A stretch of 64,000 bases of DNA from Cryptomeria japonica. Its lineage: Eukaryota; Streptophyta; Pinopsida; Cupressales; Cupressaceae. Of the stretch, positions 44,313-55,743 are shown piece after piece. Both the position numbers and the translations under genes were made by a program. Each line of letters opens with the position of its first letter. Within the stretch, counting starts at the first letter, position 1. The DNA lies in NCBI RefSeq assembly GCF_030272615.1, contig NC_081415.1, positions 417,725,757-417,789,756 on the forward strand, read 5' to 3'. Under the pieces are notes generated by a model. That model did no database searches. It worked only from the letters and a program-made list of their open reading frames with translations, and had not been told where the DNA came from.

Positions 44313-46301
44313 GTCCCAGAGTTGACTCAGGATGAGATTAGACATATTGATGCTTGTGGATTACATCACACATTATACATGTCTGATATTACACATAATA
44401 GGTCCCTATTGACTGCATTAGCTGAGAGATGGCACGGTGAGCATAACACATTTCACCTACCCACTAGTGAGATTAGTGTGATGCTCAAGGATGTCTATAG
44501 GATCCTCCGCATCCCTGTTACTGGAGAGCTCGTCTAGTATGGCTATAAGGATCTTTGTGGGACCAAGGCATGCAAGATAGTGTTTGGTGACGAGAGAATT
44601 GATGGAGGAGAGATTCGTTGGGAGGACATGATCATGCATTATGAGACTCTCCCAGTGGTTCTTGCAGGCTTGATTGGCAGATTTATTTATCCTGATAGAA
44701 GATCTTAAGTTTTTGTCATTGGATGGGAAGGGATCTTGCAGAGCATGATGCAGCATCATACTTGGTATGCATGGGGTCTGTGTATGCTTGCACATTTATA
44801 TCATGATCTATGTCGGGTTGTTTATGATGGCGGAGCTAGTCTCTTGTTTGGATGCACTCTGCTTCAGGTCTAGTGTTGGGAGCACATTGTTGTTACTCAA
44901 CCTATTCATGATAGAGTTCGTGGTGATGGCCAACCATATGTATATTTGTACAGAGGTATCATTACTCATTCTAAGTTGGGTAATCTTGAGTATTGGTGAT
45001 GGGTTTTAGATTCCATGGACACTATGATGTGGAGGCCATATATTGATTGTGAGCCTTGGTTGGAGGACACTTGAATGTTGCCACTGATTTTGCAGAGTAG
45101 GTATTTGATCGGTCGTACTCTTTATATCATTGAGAGATAGTTATTTGTTCATATTTTGAGATAGTTTGGTATTATTCAGCACATGCCTTCTGGTGTCGCC
45201 ATGTATGCACGATGATACAAAGATAGGCAAGATTGGGCCCTTTATTGTCTCTTGAGATAGTATATGCAGAGTTTTTGGATGTTCCTATTGTAGCATATGA
45301 TTTGAGATCACATATTTTGGATGCGAGGATTACATCAAATTATGCTCAATACCTTCTTGCACACCCCTTTCTGTGTATTACTGATCCTATAGACCCTCCT
45401 CCCAACTCAAGAGATGAGAAGGATGATTCAGATGGTCCTATTGTTCAATGATGGAGATGGAGACGAGAGCTTAGAGCTGCACGAGAGGTTAGGGGAGATC
45501 GGGGAGATGAGGGTGGAGATGGGAGAGGAGGGAGACGAGGACAAAGGGGAGGTGAGGTGAGAGTTTGAGGAGGACCTTTTGGACAGGTTGGGAGAGTTCG
45601 GAGGCCACTTCCTATGGCAGGGAGAGATGCGGGCAGGGGAGGGTTTGGAGAAATGAGATGATTTCCCTCTCCAGGACTAGGAAGAGATGGAGGATTAGAC
45701 AAAGGTCAAGGGAGGGGGATTGATTTTGGTCAAATCCGTCCAGATCCAGGGGTGATTGTAGCTCAGGGTGGTTGGGATGAGGAGGAGGAGGATTCAAAGG
45801 ATCATGTGCCCCTCATTCGGCGATGGATTATGAGAGCTACTCGAGTGGAGACTCCCACAAGGGGAGAGGAAGGTGGTGATGATGCTATGCAGGATATACC
45901 TCAGCAGGATGTACCACAACAGGAGAGCATAGATGGCCTTAGAGAACAAATAGATCAACTCAGGGCATAGGTTCAGACGCTCATCATTGAGAGAGACAGA
46001 GTTGTTAGGAGATACCAAGATACACAAGCTACTCTCGATCATTTTCAAAAGGTTGGTTCTAGCACTCTCTCAGAGACAATGTATTGGCAGCGACGATATG
46101 AGGATCTGGTCTCTGAGAGCTAGAGAGTAGGGAGCTATGTGACTACTCCTATATCTGACAGGATGGATACCAACAGTGGTGGGGTTATGGGGCCTCCTCA
46201 AAGGAATAGGGATCGAGGAGTAGGGTAATCTAGAGGATCATCTTTCCCACAACCATAGAGATGGAAAGAGTCAAGCAGGAGTGGTATAGGGCATCCATGA
46301 G
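44313..46301 (+). pseudogene. Plant mobile domain (MAIN-like) protein, broken
   Basis: Frame continues from 32523. The family hallmark is clear: LLTALAERWHGEHNTFHLP, then EISVMLKDVYRILRIPVTGE, RWEDMIMHYETLPV, FGCTLLQ, VLDSMDTMMWRPYID and FGIIQHMPSG. A Gly/Arg-rich linker (45460-45640) and a coiled coil near 45930-46050 (GLREQIDQLRA) end the protein. Plant mobile domain proteins include MAIN and MAIL proteins that affect silencing and cell identity, and many copies ride on transposons. At least eight stops break the frame; several sit where Gln is expected (GELV-stop-YGY, R-stop-FGIIQ). The chromovirus inserted in an exon. It is not functional. Confidence 0.8.
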
Positions 46302-48253
46302 ACTTGATTTGATATTATGAGACATTTGTATGTTATTGATTATTTCTTTGATATAATTTTATACTTGGACTTTTATTATTTTATGATGATATGCAGACAT
46401 GGACTCTATATGATGGTTATGATTCATGATTTATTACGCATGCTACTATGATGGTGATGACCTATATGCATTGATTACATGGATGATGCAATGATGATCT
46501 TTAACTTCCTTTATATTCCATGATGTTATCTTGATGATATGATAATGATCTATATGATGTGATGATGATATTTATATATGCTTGACATGATCTATATGAA
46601 AAATAATGAAAACATGAAATGGATGTTTATTTCTATTCCTTGATGTATATGCATGTGATGATAAGATGATGAAATGATTTACTTGAAATGAATTTAATTA
46701 TTGATTTTGATGATTATGGATATAAGTGTAAATGCCTATAATGATTAAATGATGAGATATATAAATAATGATAGAATAATAATACGGTTAATGATTCTAA
46801 ATGCACAAATGAAATTAAATGAACCTAATGGGTGAATGATTATAAATGAAACTAATGATAACTAGATGCAAAAAATGATAATGAGAAATGAATCTAACTA
46901 ATAATGATATGATGAATGCAAACCTAATGATTTAAAAGATGAAATGAACCTAATTAATTAAATGCAATCTAATGCAATTTATCATGATCAATGCAATTTA
47001 TTTATTTTTTGTCCAAATATACTCAATCTTTATTTTTTACCATTGATCTCAAATGAAATTCTTATAATGCAACTGACAATGAATTCTTATAATGAAGATG
47101 ATAATGAACTAATTTAAAATGATCTAACTTAAATGACTGCCATTCCTCACATGCTTTCTTGTAACAGTGCTTGATTTCATCATTGAGCTTTTAAATGTTG
47201 TAAGAAAATACAAGCAACTTGACATAATGATTCAAGCTGACCTAAGCGTTTCTTACATGGATTTTTATATAGAAAGTTTATACAAGCAACTTGACATAAT
47301 GATTCAAGATGACCTAAGTATTTCTTTTAGAACAGACAAGGATTATCCCTTTTCAGGCATGACTCATAACGTCCTCCATGATCTTTTGCCAATCATATCC
47401 TTAGACAATTACATACCTTACTAAGAGATAAACCACAGACAACAAGCAAAGAAAATAATTGTGCCCCATCATAGCTCCTCTAGTCATGGACATGATTGAG
47501 TTGCGTAGGACACATGATTAGCGAAAATCAAGATATAAACACTAAATCTTGTGAGTCATACATATTCTCTCATGGTCATTAACTGATATAATCATCTTGA
47601 TGAATTATCCTTGACTTGTTGGTTGAATCTTTGTATTCTGATTTGCACGATCCAGTTGCTTCAAATGCCTTATTGTTCATCATTTGTTGCAAAACCTCGG
47701 GTGTTTTTGGGTTTTCTAAGTTTTTCGAATGTTCTTTGGATTTTCAAAGATTTAAATATTTCCTTATAAAAAGGAGTTTAGGATTTTGCCCCCAGCGGAA
47801 ACAAATTTTATTATGGATGTACCAAACCATGGTGGGATACAACTACAGATTGATTGATTCTAATAAAATCCAAGATAGTGACTATGATAAGTATATCAAA
47901 GATTGATAATTGTTTGATAAGCTACATATTTCCTGCCAATGGTTCAAAGCAATGGATGTGAAAGATAAGATAGATACACGAAGATAGATGGATATGATAG
48001 GATGGATAGATGGGTAAAGAGATCTCATAGATGGAAGAGGCCACTTTTAGATAGCATCTGTTTACCAGGTTTTCACCATCTAAATTTATTGTATTTTTTC
48101 CATATTTGATTTTTTTTGTTTTTTTTAACTGTTTTTGTTGTTTTACACTATTTTTTATATTTTTCTCCTTTTATGCTTTTTAGGGATTCTTGCTGCTTTT
48201 ATGATTTTTAGTCTTTTCTACTTTTTAATTGTTTTTGTGGTATTTTCTACTAA
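46302..48253. other. No gene seen; ATG/ATGA-rich low-complexity DNA
   Basis: 46380-46980 is dominated by ATGATG and TGATGAT strings on the plus strand. A 50-bp string with ACTTGACATAATGATTCAAG occurs twice at 47210-47240 and 47285-47315. The rest up to the integrase end has no frame I can support and probably holds the 3' untranslated end or LTR of the Ty3 element at 48254. Confidence 0.4.
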
Positions 48254-48669
48254 TACTTTTAAGCATAGAATTTCTTCAGATGCATAGTATTGATAGGATC
48301 ATTGAACCAATCCCCTTCTGGTGTAGATAATATGTATGCTCCTAAACCATATGCTACTACCATGACAAAGGGACCTAACCAATTTGGCTCAAATTTACCT
48401 TTCTTTTCTTGATCTTGATGATTTCGTGGATTTTTTCTTAGAACTAGATATCCAATCTAAAAAATGCATGGCTTAAATCTATGGTTGTAACTTCTCGCCA
48501 TTCTTTGTTGGTATGCTTTCAAATGATCTAAAGCATTTTGAAGATGCTCCTGAATCAGCTCAAGTTCTTGAAGTCTAGAGACTTGTTGTTCTTCTTCTAA
48601 AATAAGACCTTTCAAGGATACTCGTAGAGAAGGTATATCTACTTCTACTGGTAATATGGCTTCTGATCC
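48254..48669 (-). pseudogene. Ty3 integrase C-terminal part, left of the inserted element
   Basis: The minus-strand frame GSEAILPVEVDIPSLRVSLK, then ALDHLKAYQQRMARSYNHR and PNWLGPFVMVVAYGLGAYIL, ends at LKKFYA. PNWLGPF is the GPY/F module of the integrase C-terminal domain. No chromodomain follows, so this belongs to the Tat/Athila-type side. The frame starts exactly at the LTR boundary and its missing N-terminal side is at 57343-57576. Confidence 0.75.
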
Positions 48670-50300
48670 TGTGTGGGGGAAAAAGTGGCACTAAGCAAAC
48701 ATGCCCTAATCTCACTTTCAATCACACACTTGTGGAATACGAAAGAGCCTAGAGGTATCACACAATTGGCTACTTCTTTTTGTGGAAGAGAGAGCCACAG
48801 GCTACCTATTAGGATTTCTATTCCTTTGTTGTAATTTAAAGATAAAATGATGCAAGTTCAATTCCTAGCCCTAGAGTGCAAGTATGAACTAGTAACAAGA
48901 TTGCAAGATTGAAATTAAGTGATGAAAAGCTGTAAACACAAGGATAAAAGGAGAATATAGATGTGTACCTGGGGTTAAAATCTGAGTGGAAATGTTCGGG
49001 ACGGGGGCGCATGTGCCACTGACCTGATTCTGTACCTGAAACTGCTCCTTTTGGCAACCTGAAAGCTGTCGAAAAGTGCTGAAAAATGCTATTGTCTGAG
49101 GGACCAGGGCGCCCAGTGCCCCTGTCCTGTCAGGACTAGGGCATCCCACTCCCCTGTCCTAGGTTTCTGCTCTACAATTTGGTGTGTTGTCCCATCTCAG
49201 TCTGCTTCCATCGGATCTGCAACTTGCGGCATCCTTCGAATTCGGAAATCTGCACTTATATCTGAAAAGGGTTGTAGGGTGGCTATATAGGGTTTTGCCT
49301 TAGTCAAACCCCCACTTTGGTGATTTCCACCTCCACGAATAGCCAAGTTGTATAGTAAAAGTTGTGTGTGCAGACCTTGTGTGTGTGCAAGATCCTAAAA
49401 TGCAAGTAAGCAAGCTAGAGCAACCTAGAAAGTAAACCCTAATTGCTTGTAAATGATAATGTAAATGCTCCAAATCAAGATGCAAAGTGATCTAAAGCAT
49501 GAATACAAATGATATAATGAGGCTCATGCAAAGACATGAAAACAACATGAAATCATACCCAACCCCAAGGGAGGGGTACAAGCCAATCTTCAGTCAGTGA
49601 TCCCCTATTGCTCTTCAATGTCTCAAAGCCCTAAATGGATGAATGAAATTGATGAATGCTTGATGGATGGATGTTGAATGTTGTTGAAGTCTTCAAAGAT
49701 CTTCTCTTTCGCTGCATAGAAGGTCCCTTAAAACCCAAATTTTTGATCTTTTCAAATGAAGAAAGAGAGCTCTTATATATGAAACCCTAGGTCTTAATTT
49801 CAACTTTTGGCCAACCTAGAGATTGAATCTCCCACCAATTTCTTGGGGTTAAGCTTTATTTTATGATTGGATCGCGCTCCTAAAATTTTGGGAAAAATGT
49901 TCGGGACCATGTGCACTCCGAGCGCCATGGTCCCGACAACTTTTCACCAAATTTTCAGGGTCGTCAGATATGATGATTTTAGAGAGAATCCCGAAGTTAC
50001 AGGTGATTTCAAGATGTTTTGACCCCCGAAATCAAGCCCCCAAGTTCAAAATAGGACCTAATTAGGGTTTTTGATTAAATGATGTATTGGAGGAATAAAA
50101 TGAAAGGGGCACACTTTAATGAAAAGGGCCCAACTTTATGATATGGGAGATGATAAAATAGAACCTTAGACCTAATTAATTTAATTAATTAAGTGCTAAA
50201 GGGGAAATGCAATGCAAAATGAAAAATGTGCCAAGGCGGGTGCTAAACTAGGTGTGAAATTGTACCACCCTAGCAAGTGCGTACAATTTACGACGCTACA
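48670..50300 (-). repeat. 3' LTR of the RT-less Ty3 element
   Basis: Plus-strand ends TGTGTGGGGGAAAAAGTGGC and ACGACGCTACA. It carries GC-rich palindromic modules at 49101-49127, 49133-49159 and 49904-49933. The polypurine tract (minus-strand GTGGGGGCTAAA) follows at 50301-50316, which makes it the 3' LTR. Confidence 0.85.
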
Positions 50301-50316
50301 TTTAGCCCCCACTTTA
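50301..50316 (-). other. Polypurine tract
   Basis: Minus-strand AAAGTGGGGGCTAAA, identical to the tract at 290-304 before the LTR at 305. Confidence 0.8.
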
Positions 50317-52172
50317 GCGATCATATGAACACTACATGCATATGAAAGCTAAAGTACAGAAAAGTAAACATTATTTGAAAAAGGATATATCCATAAGTTG
50401 TCGGATGAAGCCCCCAGCGGCATCTGCAGTACACAGTTAGGAACCGCACCCTACAAAACACACGTTAGATCACAAAATCACCTAATTCTCACTAAGGAAG
50501 GTGATGAAAATTCGAGGGTAGCTATATGCCCCCCCCTGTTTCGGCTTGCTAATTTTAGTGAGTTGAAACAGGGTATCATGTTTACCACTTCGAATTGTTA
50601 AAGAATATTGATGACAAATGCTCACAAGAAGATTTGATATGAGATCAAAAACTAATGGGGAATCATTTGGTAAGAAAGAGGACTAAATCTCAATTCCAAC
50701 ACAACAAAGAGTGTGAGGATTTGAGAGTTATCTAACACAAGATGAAGGATGTAAATGGAAACAAAATGCAAAGAGAAGAAAAGAAAAGAAAAAGCAGCAT
50801 GAATACACACATTGGTGATCCATGAGAAGAATAGTGAGAGAGGAAACATGGACTTCTCGCCCCTAGATTTTGTCTAGGTGATCCATGGGAAATAGGGACA
50901 TGGAAAACTAGCCCCTAGAGTCTATCTAGGTGATCCATGTAAGGGAGGAGATTGAGACAGTCTAGCCTTATGCCACTAGTTCCACTCAACCTCGTGCATG
51001 TGTGTGTAAGGGAGGTTAGAAGCACCTCATAGGAGTCTATGCCCGAGTATGCTACAACCTATATATGTATAGTACAAAAGCGTGACATCTCTCTCTAAGA
51101 GTCTGTGCTCTGGTTTTGAGAATAATCACCTTGCATAAAAAAAATTGGAGACATCTCGCTCTAAGAGTTTGTGCTCTGGTTCTGAGAATGACCCATTGCT
51201 CAAAAAGTGTAATGTTTATGTCATAAGCAAAGTAGAACAAGGATACCTACCTTCATCACAAAAGAAGATACCCCAAAAATGCAACAATGTCATAGATCCA
51301 AGCAAGAGAGTTTTGCACTCTTTAAGCAAGGATAAGATAGTTGAAAAAGGGATATCTTGTAGTATGTGTAAAGGAGATCCTTAGAGGAGAAGAGATCTTT
51401 GTACAAAAGACACCTATCCTGAGAGGAATTGTCTTAGACAAATATAACATCTTCTAGAATAAGACAAAGAAGAGAATAAGAATGCAATACTTCCTTCTTT
51501 TGCGAGGTGAAAGTGATTCTTAATGAAGGATGACGCTCTTTTTAACCCAATTGCGAGAGTGAATTCATTATGGATGTATTTTACCAAGTGCAAAAGAGGT
51601 TGTATTCAAGGACTTACACCTCTTGTAAGAGAGAATCCTTGAACACACAACAACAAATGCATACAAGGAATAACATCAAGTAATAAAGTTCACACCATCC
51701 ACGAAATAGGAAAAAGTGGATCCTTAGATAAAAATAAGGAAAGATCATTGCCTGAGAAGGACTTACACAATCTTCTAGGGAGAGATTTAGACATAAGAAA
51801 AATGTACTACATACTCACATGAGTTCATGCAAGCAAGAAATTAGTGTATGTAAATTGCTCCTCACAAGAAGTGGGTAGGATAAGAAAGAGAATACACATC
51901 TTCTCCCATATCTAGGAAAAGAGGATTCTAAAGAAAGGATGATCAATATTTCCACACTATTATCCCAAAGGGAAATTTTAATCATAAAAAGAAGAGATGT
52001 ATGAAGTCACTCTTGTCCCCATAGGAACAAGAGATGACATAGAAAATTAGACTATTATGTTGCTTCAAAAATATGATTGCACTTGAAATTGTACCATCAT
52101 GAATGACAATGAGCCCCCAATAAATGAGCTACCAATGTCACATAATGATGAGCAACATAATAGCCATTAATG
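50317..52172 (-). other. Noncoding 3' spacer of the RT-less element
   Basis: No retroelement enzyme motif on either strand. GGTGATCCATG recurs at 50814, 50878 and 50929. A 40-bp segment around CTAAGAGTCTGTGCTCTGG is duplicated with a 67-bp period (51082-51190). Pol should be here in an autonomous element; the stretch is purine-rich on the plus strand instead. Confidence 0.6.
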
Positions 52173-55100
52173 TTATTTAAAGACATGATAGACTAAATGA
52201 GGTATTTGAATATGACATGCTAAATGCTCAACTATAAGTGAGATCAAAAACATGTATAAAGTGATAAAAATTGAAGAAGAAAAGTCACAAGAAATATTAG
52301 AAGAGGGATGAGTGTAATTTATTAGAGCCTTATCCCTGGAGGAAAGGACTTTATGATGAATAGGAGATAAAGATTCATAAGTGGATTTAGAAATTTGAGG
52401 GGAGTCATAAAGAGATTTGTTCATCGCCAATATTTCCTTATGAGGGGAATGAGAGTTGATAGGAGTAGAAGATGATTTAGTTGAAGTGAGATCATCATCA
52501 CTACTAAATATAGCATTCACATTGAGAGATGGTCTTTTAGATGCTTTGGTGGGCTTAGAAAGATTATATCCAAGTCCAAATGAATATTCATGCATGTTAT
52601 GTTCTAAAGGAACTTTAATTCCTTGTTCATTTGTGCCATAACCATTGCCACTATAGCCACTCTTAGCCAAAATATGAAAACCATGACCATAACGATTAGC
52701 CATTTCAGAAAGAAAAGGTGGTTTTTCATAAGACAAAGAATCAAATTCTTCAGAATTAGAGGTGTGAGGAGAAGAAGTTTGAGAAGCAGCACAAAATTAT
52801 TGCTCATAGGTTCAGGTAAGACTGATTGATCTCTAGTTTCTTCCTTCTTTTTAACTTTAAGCTCTCTAGGAGGAACCCTATACTCACCTACAAAGGTGGG
52901 ATTAAAATCAAGAGATCCCCAATCGTCTTCTGCGAGAACCTTCTCAGGATCAAAAGCCTTTTCATGTGGAGATTCAAGTTGAGAAGAATCTTCTTCAGGA
53001 ACTTCAGACTCATCCAAAGAATTTTGATTATCAAAGGGTGATGATTCATCCATAGGTATCTTGTTTAACGAGTCATCACTAGAAGAGGAAGGCTTAGAAG
53101 AACTCCCTTTGGAAGTAGATGTTTGCAAACAAGCTTGAAAATTAGTATCACCTTTCAAGGTATATGTCTTATTATTATAAATAAATTTAAATTGTCTATG
53201 CAATGTAGAGGGGACAGCTTGCATACTGTGAATCCAAGGTCTCCCTAATAGCAAGTTGTATGTTAGATTTCCCGACATAACATGGATAGGAGTAGGCAAA
53301 GTAACAGGTCCCACTTTGATGGGTAAGGTGATAATACCTAATGAAGACTTAGCCACATTATCAAAGCCTCGAATGGGATGAGAGTCAGGCTCAATAAGGG
53401 ATGTATCCACATTCATCTTATGCAATAGATTAATGCTACACACATTAAGGCCAGAACCATTATCTACCAGTGTTCATCTTATAGCAGTGTCATTTATGAT
53501 AACCACAATCATCAAGGGATCATATTGATGTTGAATTTCACTAGTAGGCAACTCGTCTTGAGTAAACACAATTTGAGCTTTAGGATTCATCACAGAGTTA
53601 ACCAAAGACACTATATTACTAGATGTATTAGGTGGAGGAACATTCAAATCTTTCAAGGCATCTTGTAACATTCCATGATGAGCGGAAGAAGTTTGGATCA
53701 AATCCCAAAGGGATATCTTAGCAGGGGTAGCTTTAAGTTGTTCTATGAGATCATAGTCCTTACTAAGCATTTGTGAAATACGAGGAGCTTGAGGAAGAAT
53801 AGGTTGGGAAGGAGGAAGAGAAACTGGAGTAACAGGAGGAGGATTAGGCTGCCTATTATTTCTAGTATTATAGGTATGAGCAACCGCATTATAACTCTCT
53901 CTAGTCAGTTGCTTAGCATACTCATAAGGGCTCTTAGTAGAATAACCTCCTTGCACAGTAATAATAGGTTTGTTAGGAGTGCAAAAATAATCATTAGCAT
54001 AACCACCTTGGACCACTAAGATAGGCTTATTTAAAGGTTGAGAATTTTGAGAAGGACAAGAACCTTGGACAGTGAAGAGAGGTTTGTTAGGTGTTTCATT
54101 CAGACATATCAAATTGATTGAGGATGGTTTAGAGGAATGAACAAAAGTGTTGGAAGAATTATTGATAGTCTTCTCTTGCACTAAAATCTTATCATGGATT
54201 AAATCAATTTTAGGAGAGAGACAAGGGGTAGGCATTGATGTTCTAGTAGGAAGAGTAATACTAGGAAAGGTCATATTATCCTCAATCATCAGAGGATCTA
54301 CATGGGGAATAAACTCTCTAGGAGAAGGATCAACATTACTCTCTAAAGTCTCACTTTTGAGAGGGAGATCTTTGAAAGAGATGTTAACCATCTTGCTTTG
54401 AACTAGGGTATCCTTATGAGTAGAACCAAGTTGAGGAGAGGGAGATGCTTTATTTTTAGAGGGAGAATAATTGAGATTCAAGGAAGGTGAGAAACTATCA
54501 AGGGAGTTTTCAATCTTGATTTCATCCCCTTTGGCTAGGGTTCTCTCATGGGGTAGAGAATAATCTACACCTTCTTCTAATGGTTCATCCCAAATAGTGA
54601 AGTGGTTGAAAGGAATGTTTGAAGTATTGTCAATTTCGGGAGAGGAGATAACATTGTTTATTAATTCATCATCCTTAGGAGGGAGAGCATCAATAGATGT
54701 GTTAAACTCATCCTCTTTCCTCAAAATATGTTCAATATGATCTTTAGGGGAGAGAGAATTAAGGAACTTGCTTATTATTTCATCTTCTTTCTCTAAGGGA
54801 TGCTTATGGGTAAGACAAACTTTAGGAGAAGGGTAAGCATTTATCATTAATTCATCATCTCTAGTGCGAATTTTGTTGGAAAAGGAAATGCCATCACTAG
54901 GAAATGTAGGGATAATGTCATCTTCTTGCACAAAAGGATCCTCATGAAGGGAGTGTTTTTTAGGAGGAACATGAACATATTTCTCCAAAGATTCATGCTT
55001 AGGAAGGAGATCTTTGAAAGAAGTGTTCATAACCTCTTGTTACACTAACATGCCCCCATTGGAAGGACCAACTTTAGGAGAAAATAAGTCAATGTCCATC

Positions 55101-55399
55101 AATACCTTTTCACTTAGAGAGGCATCATGTAGGGAAGGTGAAGTAACATTAAGAAAGGTGTTTATGATATCATTCTCTTCCTCTAGGATAGCTAAATAGG
55201 AAGGGCACATTTTAGTAGAATTGTCAAGATCACTCTTAAAGTCTTCATCCTTAGAGCATGGGAGAGTCTCAAAGGGATTGGTAGCAACTCTTTTAGGCAC
55301 TAAAATGTTGTTATAGATGGGGGGAGGTTCTTTAGGAGAAGGAAAAATTGAAACAAGGGAAGCTAACCCATTATCACATCTATGAAATGAATGCATCAT
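52173..55399 (-). pseudogene. gag-like protein, retropepsin and G-patch-like domain
   Basis: One long frame with a TAA at 55040, a TGA at 53474-53476 and a frameshift near 52795. The first about 400 residues are Ser/Pro/Asp-rich repeats (PKxDLxH, LPPKDDELI) without a visible capsid or zinc knuckle. Four NKPILVVQGGY-like repeats follow, then SPYEYAKQLTRESYNAVAHTY. The protease has TLVDNGSGLNVCSINLLHKM and LTYNLLLGRPWIHSMQAVPS; Asp-Asn-Gly-Ser is a variant of the usual Asp-Thr/Ser-Gly. The C-terminal part has GYGTNEQGIKVPLE and FGLGYNL, which look like a G-patch. The TGA fits CGA to TGA. No reverse transcriptase follows. Confidence 0.75.
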
Positions 55400-55743
55400 G
55401 ACAACAATTTTCCTCTTTCAAATGATAACACATGCAAAATAGAAGGAAATGTTTAATTTTAACCAATGCAAGCACTTAGAATGTAAATTTAGAAAATGAA
55501 ATTTATGATTCAAATGAGTTCCTAAATCAGATTTGAAATTAGTGATCCCAATTAAGCTATCCACAAGTTCAACTTTGAATTGAAAAATTAGGGTTTTAGC
55601 AAAAATTTCCTCTAAATTTTTTAATCTTGCAAGAAATTAAAACTTGTAAATACAAATTTGAATTTGAAATAGCATAAATACTCAAATTTGAAAACATAAA
55701 TCAGAATTAGAGAAGATTGGAGTTCACGTCGGGTTCACCAAAA
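55400..55743 (-). other. Leader and primer binding site
   Basis: AT-rich leader, then on the minus strand TGGTGAACCCGACGTGAAC (55722-55740), three bases from the LTR. It looks like a complement of a tRNA 3' end with CCA; I could not assign the tRNA. Confidence 0.65.

Noticed and set aside
45445-45797. Pro/Ser-rich minus-strand frames
   Set aside because: They are antisense of the Gly/Arg-rich linker of the plant mobile domain pseudogene.
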